Source of the DNA: an uncultured Lachnospiraceae bacterium
Lineage (GTDB): Bacteria; Bacillota; Clostridia; Lachnospirales; Lachnospiraceae
Length of the DNA stretch: 64,000 nt
Direction of reading: 5' to 3'
NCBI GenBank assembly: GCA_905201915.1
Contig: CAJKQE010000005.1
Location: 1 to 64,000, forward strand
In this document: positions 52,456 through 61,471 of the stretch, in pieces
Layout of the letters: every line of letters begins with the position of its first letter
Numbering within the stretch: the stretch's first letter is position 1
Made by a program: the position numbers and the translations under genes
The notes under the pieces: model-generated
The model's database searches: none
Told to the model about the DNA's origin: nothing
What the model saw: only the letters and a program-made list of their open reading frames with translations

Positions 52456-53252
52456 TGAGTATACCATTGTTAAAAAGAGAAATAAAATCCAATTATAAAA
52501 TATTGCTGTTGTTTATGGGGATTGTTACTCTTTATTCCGGTATCATTACTGCAATGTATGACCCGGAAGTAGGGACCGGAATAAACGCCATGGCAGAGAG
52601 CATGCCGGAATTTTTTGCTGCATTTGGTATGGAAAATCCGGGAGTTACACTGCTGGATTTTTTGAATAATTATTTATATGGATTTATCTTAGTGATTATT
52701 CCGTTTATTTACATCATCATTATGTGTTACAAATTAGTTTCTAAGTATATGGAAAAAGGTTCTATGGCATATTTATTAAATACGCATTACAGCCGAAGCA
52801 AAATTATTGTTACACAGCTTGTAGTCCTGCTTTCAGGAGTGATTTTACTGGTTCTGTATGCCGTAGCGCTGATTATAATATGCAGTGAGATTATGTTTGA
52901 GGGAAAACTGGAAATTGAGAAATTTCTGGTGTTGAATTTCGGATTGGCTTCTCTGGAAATATTTTTGGCTTCTATGTGCTTTCTGTTTGCCTGCCTGTTT
53001 AATGAAATGAAGTTTTCTGTTGGTCTGGGAGCGGGAATTGGACTGGGATTTTTCTTAATTCAGATGCTTTCACAGGTAAATGAAGATATTGAATTTTTGA
53101 AATATTTTACTCCGCTGACGCTGTTTGATGCTGAAAAAATAATGGAATATGATTGGGTTGGATTTGCGTATGTAGGGATATTGTGGCTTTTAGCAGGAAT
53201 ATTCTTCATGATAGGAATAATGGGATTTAAAAAACGGGATTTGCCTTTGTAG
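52455..53252 (+). CDS. ABC-2 type permease
   Basis: The 265-residue protein has a cytoplasmic start (SIPLLKREIKSNYKI) and six hydrophobic segments, matching ABC-2 permeases of the NatB/YhaP kind with an extracellular first loop (about 30-65). ATG overlaps the TGA of the ATPase gene; a GTG one codon earlier is possible. Export of an unknown compound is the likely role. Confidence 0.85.
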   Translation: MSIPLLKREIKSNYKILLLFMGIVTLYSGIITAMYDPEVGTGINAMAESMPEFFAAFGMENPGVTLLDFLNNYLYGFILVIIPFIYIIIMCYKLVSKYMEKGSMAYLLNTHYSRSKIIVTQLVVLLSGVILLVLYAVALIIICSEIMFEGKLEIEKFLVLNFGLASLEIFLASMCFLFACLFNEMKFSVGLGAGIGLGFFLIQMLSQVNEDIEFLKYFTPLTLFDAEKIMEYDWVGFAYVGILWLLAGIFFMIGIMGFKKRDLPL

Positions 53253-53256
53253 AAAA

Positions 53257-53303
53257 ATGAGGTTATTGCAGTAAGCGTCGTTTACTTCGATAACCTCATT
53301 TTG
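53257..53303. terminator. Bidirectional terminator between convergent genes
   Basis: AATGAGGTTAT and ATAACCTCATT pair perfectly, with an inner GTAA...TTAC stem, and a TTTT tail on the plus strand and A-run on the other side. Confidence 0.85.
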
Positions 53304-53310
53304 GGAAAAG

Positions 53311-54375
53311 TTATTCTGGTTTTAAAGAAATTTCCATCTGCACCGGCTGATGGTCCGTGTATTCAAAGTCCGTGCTGATGACGGAAATATCAGAAACCGT
53401 TATATTATCCGATACAATAAAGCCGTCAATGACATAGACCTGTGAGGTTTCATAAGAACCGGTATAAGGCGCATTTAAAAGTCGGCAGGTTGGATAAGTA
53501 TCATCAACTGCAAAAGAAAAATGTTCAGGAAGAGTATCCTGACCGATAATTCCGGGAACCCAGTTTTCTGTGTTGGTAATGGGATATTTGTCCATTCCTT
53601 CAAAAGTCTGATTAAAATCGCCTCCTGCAATGACGTAGTTTCCTGCTTCGTATTCCTTAGATAGCTTTTCAGCCAGCATTTTACTCTGTGCAATTTTTCC
53701 GTCTCCGTCATCATAAGCTTCCAGATGGAAGTTGATCAATACCAGTTCCGCATCAGTACCTTCTAATGGAATACGTGTTTCCTGCATACAGCGCTTTAAG
53801 TTGCAGGTTTTTACAGGCCATGAGAAAGACTCAGGAAGTGCAAGGCGGGCAGCACTGTTTACTTTTAAATCTGTCATGGTGAAGATACCGCTGTTTACTT
53901 TTTCGATAGGCGGAAGGGGATAAGGAACAAAATCGCATTTAAAATTATAAGCAAAAATACCTTCCATATTTAAGGAGCTTTTTAAATATTCTGTTTCATC
54001 AATATGAAAAGAACGTTTAGAGTCTTTGTCAACCTCCTGAAGAAAGTAAACATCAGCAGGATTTTCCGTAAGAACCTTTTTAATACCTGTTAGGTTTGTT
54101 TCTACTTGTTCTTTACTGTCCGGCTGTACTTCGGAACCGCCGTCCATGAAGAAATCTTCGCTTTTATCAAGCCCTGCATATCCGATGTTGTAAGTCATAA
54201 TACGCAGAGAGTCATCTAAAGACAGTGTACGGGTATTTTTGGGCACTTTTAGAGCTTCTTCTTTCTCCGGTCGATATTCCCGAATGGTAAGCCATAGAAC
54301 CGCACAGACTAAGAGGATGAGGATAATGAGGACAACAATCCCCAATCCTTTAAAAAACTTTGAAAATTTTGGCAT
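53311..54375 (-). CDS. Membrane-anchored endonuclease/exonuclease/phosphatase-fold protein
   Basis: The 354-residue protein has one N-terminal membrane helix (about 10-32) and an extracytoplasmic EEP domain with MTYNIGYAGL, the metal Glu in FLQEVDKDSKR, GGDFNQTF and a final YTDHQPVQME. Family members cut phosphodiester bonds in nucleic acids, sphingomyelin or inositol phosphates; the substrate is not evident. I start at MPKFSKFF because it follows CAGGAGGTGCTCT; the longer frame overlaps a palindromic element. Confidence 0.87.
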   Translation of the reverse strand: MPKFSKFFKGLGIVVLIILILLVCAVLWLTIREYRPEKEEALKVPKNTRTLSLDDSLRIMTYNIGYAGLDKSEDFFMDGGSEVQPDSKEQVETNLTGIKKVLTENPADVYFLQEVDKDSKRSFHIDETEYLKSSLNMEGIFAYNFKCDFVPYPLPPIEKVNSGIFTMTDLKVNSAARLALPESFSWPVKTCNLKRCMQETRIPLEGTDAELVLINFHLEAYDDGDGKIAQSKMLAEKLSKEYEAGNYVIAGGDFNQTFEGMDKYPITNTENWVPGIIGQDTLPEHFSFAVDDTYPTCRLLNAPYTGSYETSQVYVIDGFIVSDNITVSDISVISTDFEYTDHQPVQMEISLKPE

Positions 54376-54393
54376 AGAGCACCTCCTGTGGTG

Positions 54394-54617
54394 AAAATTA
54401 TAATTAAAAGTCCAGATACTGTCTCCGTGTTTCCTTTCAAACATGACTATTTTCTTGTTTTTCTGCGCCGCTTAGAGATACTTTGTACGCCAAACTCGTG
54501 CAATAGCACTCAAACACGGCTTCCAAAGCATCGCTATGCTCGAAAAACTGCGAAAATATGCCAAATCGTTTGGAAGGAAACACGGAGCTTATAGCTGCTG
54601 TTTTTTAATTATATTTT
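54394..54617. repeat. 224-bp palindromic element (MITE-like), copy 1
   Basis: The ends are AAAATTATAATTAAAA and its near reverse complement. Further in, CTCCGTGTTTCCTTTCAAAC (54423-54442) is complementary to GTTTGGAAGGAAACACGGAG (54568-54587), with 19 of 20 matching. The interior (about 54483-54575) is repeated at 63035-63126. It carries no gene. It lies between the EEP gene start and the valS promoter. Confidence 0.7.
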
Positions 54618-54750
54618 GAAATTAAAATATACTTGCTGGATTGTTCCGAACTTTGTTTTTCTACAATCCTTACATTATAAAAATTGTAACACAAACAGAT
54701 GGGAAAGAACAGTTTTAATATTGATTAGAAAGTTTTTAGAATTTCCTGTC

Positions 54751-54779
54751 TTGACAAATCAGGGGTTTATGCTTATGAT
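54751..54779 (+). promoter_or_regulatory. valS promoter
   Basis: TTGACA (54751-54756) and TATGAT (54774-54779) are exactly 17 bases apart. Confidence 0.85.
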
Positions 54780-54784
54780 AAAAT

Positions 54785-55000
54785 GCAAGTAAAGGTAGTG
54801 AGAAAGAGGAGTACATTCAGGAAACTTACAGAGAGAGCGGCTCATCGGCTGGAAGGCGGCTCAAGGGAAACGGATGGAAGGTAGCTTTTGAACCGGAAGG
54901 CTGAAGGAGAGAACTTTGGTAGGCTTTCCCGCATCGTCAGCGTTAAAGGACTTTTGAGTGATAAATAAAGGTGGTACCGCGATGAATAATCGCCCTTTGT
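54785..55000 (+). promoter_or_regulatory. T-box leader responding to uncharged tRNA-Val
   Basis: The T-box sequence GGTGGTACCGCG is at 54970-54981; its TGGT can pair with the ACCA end of tRNA-Val. An AG-bulge-like GAGAGAGCGG and stem I arms with AGGCGGCTCAAGGG precede it. A GTA codon at 54881-54883 is a likely specifier. AAAGG...GCGAT and ATCGCCCTTT (54967-54998) give the competing terminator arm. Uncharged valine tRNA would allow transcription of valS. Confidence 0.88.
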
Positions 55001-55020
55001 AACTATTTTATAGAAGAAAT

Positions 55021-55054
55021 GGTTATGAGGGGTATTTTTTTACCCTTTATAACC
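55021..55054 (+). promoter_or_regulatory. Strong hairpin between the T-box and the valS ribosome site
   Basis: GGTTATGAGGGGTA pairs with TACCCTTTATAACC (all 14 positions, two G-U) around a six-T loop. GAGGAGG of valS follows immediately. There is no U-run after the stem, so it is not a standard terminator. Confidence 0.65.
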
Positions 55055-55069
55055 CAAGAGGAGGAAACC

Positions 55070-57715
55070 ATGAGCAAGGAACTTGCAAAGACTTATGATC
55101 CAAAGGGATTAGAGGATCGCATTTATCAGAAATGGCTGGATAACAAATATTTTCATGCAGAAGTAAACAGAGATAAGAAACCGTTTACTATTGTTATGCC
55201 GCCGCCAAATGTTACAGGACAGCTTCACATGGGACACGCATTAGACGAAACCATGCAGGATATCCTTATTCGTTTTAAGAGAATGCAGGGATATGAAGCA
55301 CTGTGGCAGCCGGGAACAGACCATGCAGCTATTGCTACAGAAGTAAAGGTTATTGAAAAATTAAAAGAGCAGGGCATTGATAAAAACGAAATTGGCAGAG
55401 AAGAATTCTTAAAACACGCTTGGGAATGGAAAGAAGAATACGGCGGAAAGATTATCAATCAGTTGAAAAAACTGGGTGCTTCTGCTGACTGGGACAGAGA
55501 ACGTTTTACTATGGATGAGGGATGTTCCAAAGCAGTGCAGGAAGTTTTCATTAAATTATATGAAAAAGGATATATTTATAAAGGCTCCAGAATTATTAAC
55601 TGGTGTCCTGTATGTCAGACTTCTATTTCTGACGCAGAGGTAGAGCATGAGGATCAGGACGGATTTTTCTGGCATATCAATTATCCGGTAGCAGGAGAAG
55701 AAGGTCAGTTCGTAGAAATTGCTACAACAAGACCGGAAACTTTATTAGGCGATACTGCAGTTGCAGTTAATCCGGAAGATGACAGATACAAACATCTGGT
55801 TGGAAAAATGCTGAAGCTGCCTCTGACAGACAGAGAAATTCCTGTAATCGCAGATGAATATGTTGACAAAGAATTTGGAACAGGATGCGTAAAAATCACA
55901 CCTGCTCATGATCCTAACGACTTTGAAGTTGGAAAACGTCATAACTTAGAAGAAATCAACATTATGAATGATGATGCTACCATTAATGAGTTAGGTGGAA
56001 AATATGCAGGTATGGATCGCTATGAAGCTAGAAAAGCTATGGTAGCTGATTTGGAAGCACAGGGACTTTTAGTAAAAGTAGTTCCTCATTCTCATAGTGT
56101 TGGTACACATGACCGTTGTAAGACAACAGTAGAGCCGATGATTAAGCCACAGTGGTTTGTAAGAATGAAGGAAATGGGAGAAGCTGCTATTGAAACTCTG
56201 AAAAACGGAGAATTACAGTTTGTTCCGGAACGTTTTGACAAGACATATATGCACTGGCTGGAAAATATCAGAGACTGGTGTATTTCCCGTCAGTTATGGT
56301 GGGGACACAGAATTCCTGCATACTACTGCGATGAATGTGGGGAAACTGTAGTTGCAAGAGAAATGCCGGAAAAATGTCCGAAGTGTGGATGCACACATCT
56401 TCATCAGGACGAAGATACACTGGACACATGGTTCTCTTCAGCACTCTGGCCATTTTCTACTTTAGGCTGGCCGGAAAAAACAGAGGAAATGGAATATTTC
56501 TATCCTACAGATGTTCTGGTAACAGGATATGACATTATTTTCTTCTGGGTAATCCGTATGGTATTTTCAGGTCTGGAACAGACAGGCAAAACACCATTCC
56601 ACCATGTTTTAATTCATGGTCTGGTAAGAGACTCTCAGGGACGTAAGATGAGTAAATCTCTTGGAAACGGTATTGACCCCTTGGAAGTTATTGACAAATA
56701 CGGAGCAGATGCGCTGCGTCTTACTTTGATGACAGGCAATGCACCGGGAAATGATATGCGTTTTTACTGGGAACGTATAGAAGCAAGCAGAAACTTTGCT
56801 AATAAGGTATGGAATGCTTCCAGATTTATCATGATGAATTTGGAAAAAGCAGATATTCCAAAGAATATTGATTTACAGACATTGACAGGCGCAGATAAAT
56901 GGATTTTATCCAAAGTAAATACACTGGCAAAAGAAGTAACAGAAAATCTGGATAAATACGAACTGGGAATTGCAGTTCAGAAAGTATATGACTTTATCTG
57001 GGAAGAATTCTGTGACTGGTATATTGAAATGGTAAAACCACGTCTTTATAATGATGAAGATACTACAAAGGCAGCAGCCCTTTGGACATTGAAAACAGTT
57101 TTAAGCAATGCATTAAAGCTCCTTCATCCATATATGCCTTTTATTACAGAAGAAATTTACTGTACACTTTGTCCGGAAGAAGAATCTATTATGATTTCTG
57201 CATGGCCGGAATTTACAGAAGAGTGGGATTTTGCAGCAGATGAAGAAGCAGTGGAAACAATTAAAGAAGCCGTAAGAGGAATTCGTAATGTCCGTACAGG
57301 TATGAATGTTCCGCCAAGCAAAAAGGCGAAAGTATTTGTTGTTTCCGAAGATGCAGCAGTCAGAGAAGTATTTGAAAACGGAAAAGTATTCTTTGCTACA
57401 CTTGGTTATGCAAGTGAAGTTTTCGTACAGGCTGACAAAGAGGGAATTGCAGAAGATGCGGTATCAGCGGTAATCGGCAATGCAGTTATTTATATGCCGT
57501 TTGCAGAGCTGGTAGATATTGAAAAAGAAATTGAGAGATTGAAGAAAGAAGAAGAAAAACTGGAAAAAGAGCTTGCACGTGTAAACGGTATGCTGAATAA
57601 TGAACGTTTTATCAGCAAAGCGCCGGAAAGTAAAGTGCAGGAGGAGCGTGAAAAATTAGAACGTTATACAAACATGATGGAACAGGTAAAAGAGCGTTTA
57701 GCACAGCTTCAGTAA
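55070..57715 (+). CDS. valS: Valyl-tRNA synthetase
   Basis: An 881-residue class I synthetase charging tRNA-Val with valine. The HIGH-type motif (HMGH in PPNVTGQLHMGHALD) is near residue 53 and KMSKS (GRKMSKSLGNG) near residue 526. An editing domain with TTRPETLLGDTAVAVNP and a C-terminal coiled-coil arm (about 815-880) complete the normal layout. The start MSKELAK follows GAGGAGGAAACC; the frame continues upstream through the leader hairpin but that is not coding. Expression is controlled by the T-box. Confidence 0.97.
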   Translation: MSKELAKTYDPKGLEDRIYQKWLDNKYFHAEVNRDKKPFTIVMPPPNVTGQLHMGHALDETMQDILIRFKRMQGYEALWQPGTDHAAIATEVKVIEKLKEQGIDKNEIGREEFLKHAWEWKEEYGGKIINQLKKLGASADWDRERFTMDEGCSKAVQEVFIKLYEKGYIYKGSRIINWCPVCQTSISDAEVEHEDQDGFFWHINYPVAGEEGQFVEIATTRPETLLGDTAVAVNPEDDRYKHLVGKMLKLPLTDREIPVIADEYVDKEFGTGCVKITPAHDPNDFEVGKRHNLEEINIMNDDATINELGGKYAGMDRYEARKAMVADLEAQGLLVKVVPHSHSVGTHDRCKTTVEPMIKPQWFVRMKEMGEAAIETLKNGELQFVPERFDKTYMHWLENIRDWCISRQLWWGHRIPAYYCDECGETVVAREMPEKCPKCGCTHLHQDEDTLDTWFSSALWPFSTLGWPEKTEEMEYFYPTDVLVTGYDIIFFWVIRMVFSGLEQTGKTPFHHVLIHGLVRDSQGRKMSKSLGNGIDPLEVIDKYGADALRLTLMTGNAPGNDMRFYWERIEASRNFANKVWNASRFIMMNLEKADIPKNIDLQTLTGADKWILSKVNTLAKEVTENLDKYELGIAVQKVYDFIWEEFCDWYIEMVKPRLYNDEDTTKAAALWTLKTVLSNALKLLHPYMPFITEEIYCTLCPEEESIMISAWPEFTEEWDFAADEEAVETIKEAVRGIRNVRTGMNVPPSKKAKVFVVSEDAAVREVFENGKVFFATLGYASEVFVQADKEGIAEDAVSAVIGNAVIYMPFAELVDIEKEIERLKKEEEKLEKELARVNGMLNNERFISKAPESKVQEEREKLERYTNMMEQVKERLAQLQ

Positions 57716-57730
57716 TTCTTTAGGCACAAA

Positions 57731-57775
57731 TCAGGGACAGGGGGATAAGGCTTTTATAGCCATACACCCCTGTTC
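57731..57775 (+). terminator. Hairpin after valS
   Basis: GGACAGGGG pairs with CCCCTGTTC, with GGCT/AGCC inside. There is no long T-run, but it is a good candidate for the valS terminator. Confidence 0.6.
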
Positions 57776-57802
57776 TCATTGCTATTAAGGAGAATAAATT
57801 TT

Positions 57803-59884
57803 ATGAAAGAAATAAAAAAAGTATTTTGTCTGAAATATCTCAATATGTTTTCTGTTCCTTTGCAAATGCTGGCGGTTTGTATCGGTTACTTCTTTATTGA
57901 AGCAATGTCCAGACATTCTATATGGAGTGCGTGGGAATTTTTACAGGAACGACCTTTGGTATTTTTATATAATGCGTTTCTGATTTTCACCACTACATTG
58001 ATTGTATATTTATTCCGCAGACGTGTTTTTGTAAGAACGATTTTGTTTATTTTTTGGATAGGACTTGGAATTATTAACGGTGTACTGCTTACTATACGAG
58101 TTACTCCGTTTACAGGTCCGGATTTACACATGATTACAGATGCTGTTCAGATTGCAGACAGATATTTGTCGCCTTTCTTTTTTTGTGTAGTAATGGCTGT
58201 AGCGATTATTGCAATTATCGGTCTTATTATTTTGTTTTTTAAAGGACCCAAATATCAGGGGAAACTTAGCTATAAAGTCAATGTTCCTTTGATTATCGTA
58301 GCGGTACTTGCTTTTGCGGGAACTACAAAATTAGCGTTGGAAAAGAGAGTGCTTTCCAATTATTTCGGAAATATCGCATTTGCTTATGAAGACTATGGAT
58401 ATCCATATTGTTTGGCAACCACAGTATTTAATACCGGAATTTCTTCTCCCAGGGAATATTCAAAAGGCGTAATAAATGAAATTCAGACAAGTGAAGAAGT
58501 TTTGGAGGAAACAGGAGAAAAAAGACCAAATATCTTATTTTTACAGTTAGAGTCCTTTTTTGATCCTACCTTGGTAGAATACTTAGAAGTTTCTGAAGAT
58601 CCTATTCCAACCTTCAGAAAAATGATGAATGACTATTCTTCCGGTTATTTTAAGGTTCCTTCTGTAGGGGCAGGTACAGCGAACACAGAATTTGAGTCCA
58701 TTACAGGAATGAGTATGCGTTATTTTGGACCGGGAGAATATCCCTATAAGAGTATTCTGAAAGAGACTACCTGTGAAAGTGCTCCTTATGTGTTAAAGGG
58801 CTTGGGCTACGGCACTCATGCGATTCATAATAACGAAGCAAATTTCTACGGAAGAAAAAATGTTTTTGCAAATCTGGGATTTGATACCTTTACTTCTGAA
58901 GAATATATGGCAACACAGGATGATACAAACCCAAATGATTGGATGCGTGACAGAAATCTGACCAGATATATTCTGGAAACAATGGAGTCTACACCTCAGC
59001 AGGATTATGTATATACAATTTCTGTACAGGGACATGGAGATTATCCGGAAGAACCTATGATTGAAAATCCTCAAATTACGGTAAAAGGAGCTGGCTCTCA
59101 GGCAGAGAATTATAAATGGGAGTATTATTGTAATCAGATTTATGAAATGGACCAATTTGTAAAAGAATTGACCGATGAGCTTTCTAAGCTAGATGAAGAT
59201 GTTGTGCTGGTTATGTATGGAGACCATCTTCCAACAATGGGATTAAAGGTTACGGATGTAAAGAATAAATATCTTTTCCAGACACAGTATGTAATCTGGG
59301 ATAATATGGGATTAGAAAAGAAAGATAAAAATTTGGCAGCATATCAGATGGCTGCTGAAGTAATGGATAGAGTCGGTATTCATGAGGGTAATATTTTCCG
59401 TTTCCATCAGGCAAGAAGAAATACGAAAAATTATCAGGTGGATTTGGAAACTTTGCAGTATGATATTTTATATGGTGAAAAATATGTATATGGCGGAGAA
59501 AATCCTTTCCAGAGAACAAAAATGCACTTAGGTGTGAAAGAATCAGAGCTTCATGGAATTGATACTCTGGGAGCAACACAGTATTATATTAGAGGTGCTA
59601 ATTTTACCCAGTCCTCCTTTATGGAAGTAAATGGGGAGCTGATAGAGGCGAATTTTGTAGATGAAAATACCTTACTTCTGTTAAATACGACTTTAAAAGA
59701 AGGGGATGTAGTGGATGTTGCAATGCGAAGCAACAGTTCTACGCATAAAGTGCTCACAAGAACAGAGAAGTATATTTACCATGAACCGGTAGAGGGAAGC
59801 TCAAGTGCAGAACTAGAATTGATTATTACAGAAGAACCGGAAACCGGCGTGACAGAGGAAAGTCAGACAGAAAAAGAGGAATAA
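57803..59884 (+). CDS. LTA synthase family sulfatase-fold membrane enzyme
   Basis: The 693-residue protein has five membrane segments (1-190) and an outside sulfatase-type domain. The catalytic Thr is in VGAGTANTEFES near residue 292, with metal ligands in FLQLESFFDP, MYGDHLPTMG and SVQGHGDYP. LtaS-type enzymes polymerise glycerol phosphate onto lipid anchors outside the membrane. It has about 100 extra residues (about 580-680, GVKESELHGIDTLGATQYYI onward) that look like a small beta-sandwich, and an acidic tail. Start at MKEIKKVF after AAGGAG. Confidence 0.88.
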   Translation: MKEIKKVFCLKYLNMFSVPLQMLAVCIGYFFIEAMSRHSIWSAWEFLQERPLVFLYNAFLIFTTTLIVYLFRRRVFVRTILFIFWIGLGIINGVLLTIRVTPFTGPDLHMITDAVQIADRYLSPFFFCVVMAVAIIAIIGLIILFFKGPKYQGKLSYKVNVPLIIVAVLAFAGTTKLALEKRVLSNYFGNIAFAYEDYGYPYCLATTVFNTGISSPREYSKGVINEIQTSEEVLEETGEKRPNILFLQLESFFDPTLVEYLEVSEDPIPTFRKMMNDYSSGYFKVPSVGAGTANTEFESITGMSMRYFGPGEYPYKSILKETTCESAPYVLKGLGYGTHAIHNNEANFYGRKNVFANLGFDTFTSEEYMATQDDTNPNDWMRDRNLTRYILETMESTPQQDYVYTISVQGHGDYPEEPMIENPQITVKGAGSQAENYKWEYYCNQIYEMDQFVKELTDELSKLDEDVVLVMYGDHLPTMGLKVTDVKNKYLFQTQYVIWDNMGLEKKDKNLAAYQMAAEVMDRVGIHEGNIFRFHQARRNTKNYQVDLETLQYDILYGEKYVYGGENPFQRTKMHLGVKESELHGIDTLGATQYYIRGANFTQSSFMEVNGELIEANFVDENTLLLLNTTLKEGDVVDVAMRSNSSTHKVLTRTEKYIYHEPVEGSSSAELELIITEEPETGVTEESQTEKEE

Positions 59885-59914
59885 AAGAAAATTTTTTTAA
59901 CCGACATAATTTGC

Positions 59915-60000
59915 TTGCATATTATTTTCACTCCATTATAATGGTAATTGATATGAGGCTACCACATTAGGCAAAGTCTTAGTGCGGTAGCTTATGTTTT
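59915..60000 (+). promoter_or_regulatory. folC promoter and short leader with a U-tailed hairpin
   Basis: TTGCAT (59915-59920) and TATAAT (59937-59942) are 16 bases apart. The RNA would start about 59950 and immediately fold into GCTACCACATTA...TAGTGCGGTAGC (59958-59991, one mismatch) followed by TTATGTTTTT. It could be an attenuator; alternatively it ends the preceding gene. It does not match the tetrahydrofolate riboswitch pattern I know. Confidence 0.5.
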
Positions 60001-60018
60001 TAGAACAGGAGGGATAGC

Positions 60019-61320
60019 TTGTTTACTTATGACGAAGCGGTAAATTATATAGAAGATATACCGAAATTTACAACGAAAAATAAATTAGAACACACCAGGA
60101 AATGTCTGGACATGTTGGGCAGCCCTGATAAAGATAGAAAAATTATTCATGTTGCAGGAACAAATGGAAAAGGAAGTGTTTGTGCTTTTCTTTCTACTAT
60201 GTTGGAAGCACATGGTTTTCGATGTGGTTTATTCACATCTCCTCATCTTATAAAGATTAACGAGCGTTTTCAGATTAATGAGGTGATGGTTTCTGATGAA
60301 GGTTTTTTAGAGGCATTTTTGCAAGTGAAAGCTTTGTCAGATAAGCTTTTAGAAGCAGGGGATTATCACCCTACTTATTTTGAATTTCTTTTTCTCATGG
60401 GAATGGTGATTTTTCAGAAGGAAAATGTGGATTATATTATTTTAGAAACGGGCTTAGGTGGAAGACTGGATGCCACAAATGCTATTTTAACCCCCATTGC
60501 CTGTGTGATTACATCCATAAGTCTTGACCATGTAGAATATCTGGGTAATACGATTACACAGATTGCAGGAGAAAAGGCAGGAATTATTAAACCGCAGGTG
60601 CCGGTGATTTTTGATGGAAATAATCAGGAAGCAGCAGAAGTGATGAAAAAGAGAGCGCAGGAGTTGGGATGTCCTTGGTATGAAGTGAAAGAAGAAAATC
60701 AGAAGCTTTTAGACTTTACGCCGGAAGGAATTCGTTTTATCAGCCAGTCTGCTGTCTATGGAGATACGGAATTATTTGTTCCTTTTACTGCAAAATATCA
60801 GATGATGAATGCTTCTCTGGCACTGGAGACTATGGGTGCTTTGAAGCAGTATCACGGTATGGAAAAAGCAGAGCTGGTACAGGGAATGAAGAATACCCGT
60901 TGGCAGGGACGAATGGAAACCATACTTCCAGGTGTAATTGTAGATGGGGCACATAATGAAGATGGTGTTGCAAAGTTTGTTGAAACAGTGCGCCATTTCC
61001 AGAAGGATTATGAAATTACCCTGTTGTTTACTACAGTTTCAGATAAGGAATTTCCGGATATGATTGCCAAAATCTGTGACGGGCTTCATTTTACGAACGT
61101 GGTGACAACAGAAATATGGGGAAGCAGAAAGCAGTCTGCTTTAGAACTTGCGGGACTTTTCAAGGAAAACGGATGTGAGAACGTTCTGGTGGAAACAAAT
61201 CCGGAAAAAGCTTTTGAGGAAGCTTATAAGCTGAAGAAAGACGGATTGCTGTTTGTAGTAGGGTCTTTGTATCTTGTAGGGGAGATTAAGGACTATGTAA
61301 GGAGGAGAGTGCATGATTAA
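60019..61320 (+). CDS. folC: Folylpolyglutamate / dihydrofolate synthase
   Basis: A 433-residue Mur-ligase-type enzyme that adds glutamates to folates (and may make dihydrofolate). The ATP loop is AGTNGKGSVCAF (about 47-58), and TSISLDHVEYLGNT and EKAGIIKP follow. The start is TTG (MFTYDEAVNYI), placed 6 bases after AGGAGGG; no ATG fits. The 3' end overlaps the next small gene by 8 bases. Confidence 0.95.
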   Translation: MFTYDEAVNYIEDIPKFTTKNKLEHTRKCLDMLGSPDKDRKIIHVAGTNGKGSVCAFLSTMLEAHGFRCGLFTSPHLIKINERFQINEVMVSDEGFLEAFLQVKALSDKLLEAGDYHPTYFEFLFLMGMVIFQKENVDYIILETGLGGRLDATNAILTPIACVITSISLDHVEYLGNTITQIAGEKAGIIKPQVPVIFDGNNQEAAEVMKKRAQELGCPWYEVKEENQKLLDFTPEGIRFISQSAVYGDTELFVPFTAKYQMMNASLALETMGALKQYHGMEKAELVQGMKNTRWQGRMETILPGVIVDGAHNEDGVAKFVETVRHFQKDYEITLLFTTVSDKEFPDMIAKICDGLHFTNVVTTEIWGSRKQSALELAGLFKENGCENVLVETNPEKAFEEAYKLKKDGLLFVVGSLYLVGEIKDYVRRRVHD

Positions 61321-61462
61321 TTACGAAGAAGAACTGAAGAAGTTTCAACCGTGTTTAGATGTAGACGATGCAGAAGGGGCAATTTATAAACAAGATTTGA
61401 CAGATGTCATTGATATTTTGAAAGAAATGATGCGAGATAATCATAAAACATCTGAGAAATAG
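61313..61462 (+). CDS. 49-residue hypothetical protein coupled to folC
   Basis: ATG overlaps the folC stop (ATGATTAA) and AAGGAGGAGAGTGC is a strong ribosome site. The sequence starts MINYEEELKKFQPCLDVDDA and is predicted to be one helical acidic/basic protein. I do not recognise a family. The next gene begins 9 bases after its stop, so it is translated in an operon with folC and the TPR protein. Confidence 0.7.
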   Translation: MINYEEELKKFQPCLDVDDAEGAIYKQDLTDVIDILKEMMRDNHKTSEK

Positions 61463-61471
61463 GAGAAGAAT

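Noticed and set aside
54388..54594. 68-codon frame in the palindromic element
   Set aside because: It lies wholly inside the inverted repeats and has no ribosome site.
55019..55069. 17 extra codons at the start of valS
   Set aside because: They fall in the leader hairpin, while GAGGAGGAAACC directly precedes MSKELAK.
59940..60018. Tetrahydrofolate riboswitch before folC
   Set aside because: The leader is too short and lacks the conserved blocks of that class; only a simple hairpin is present.
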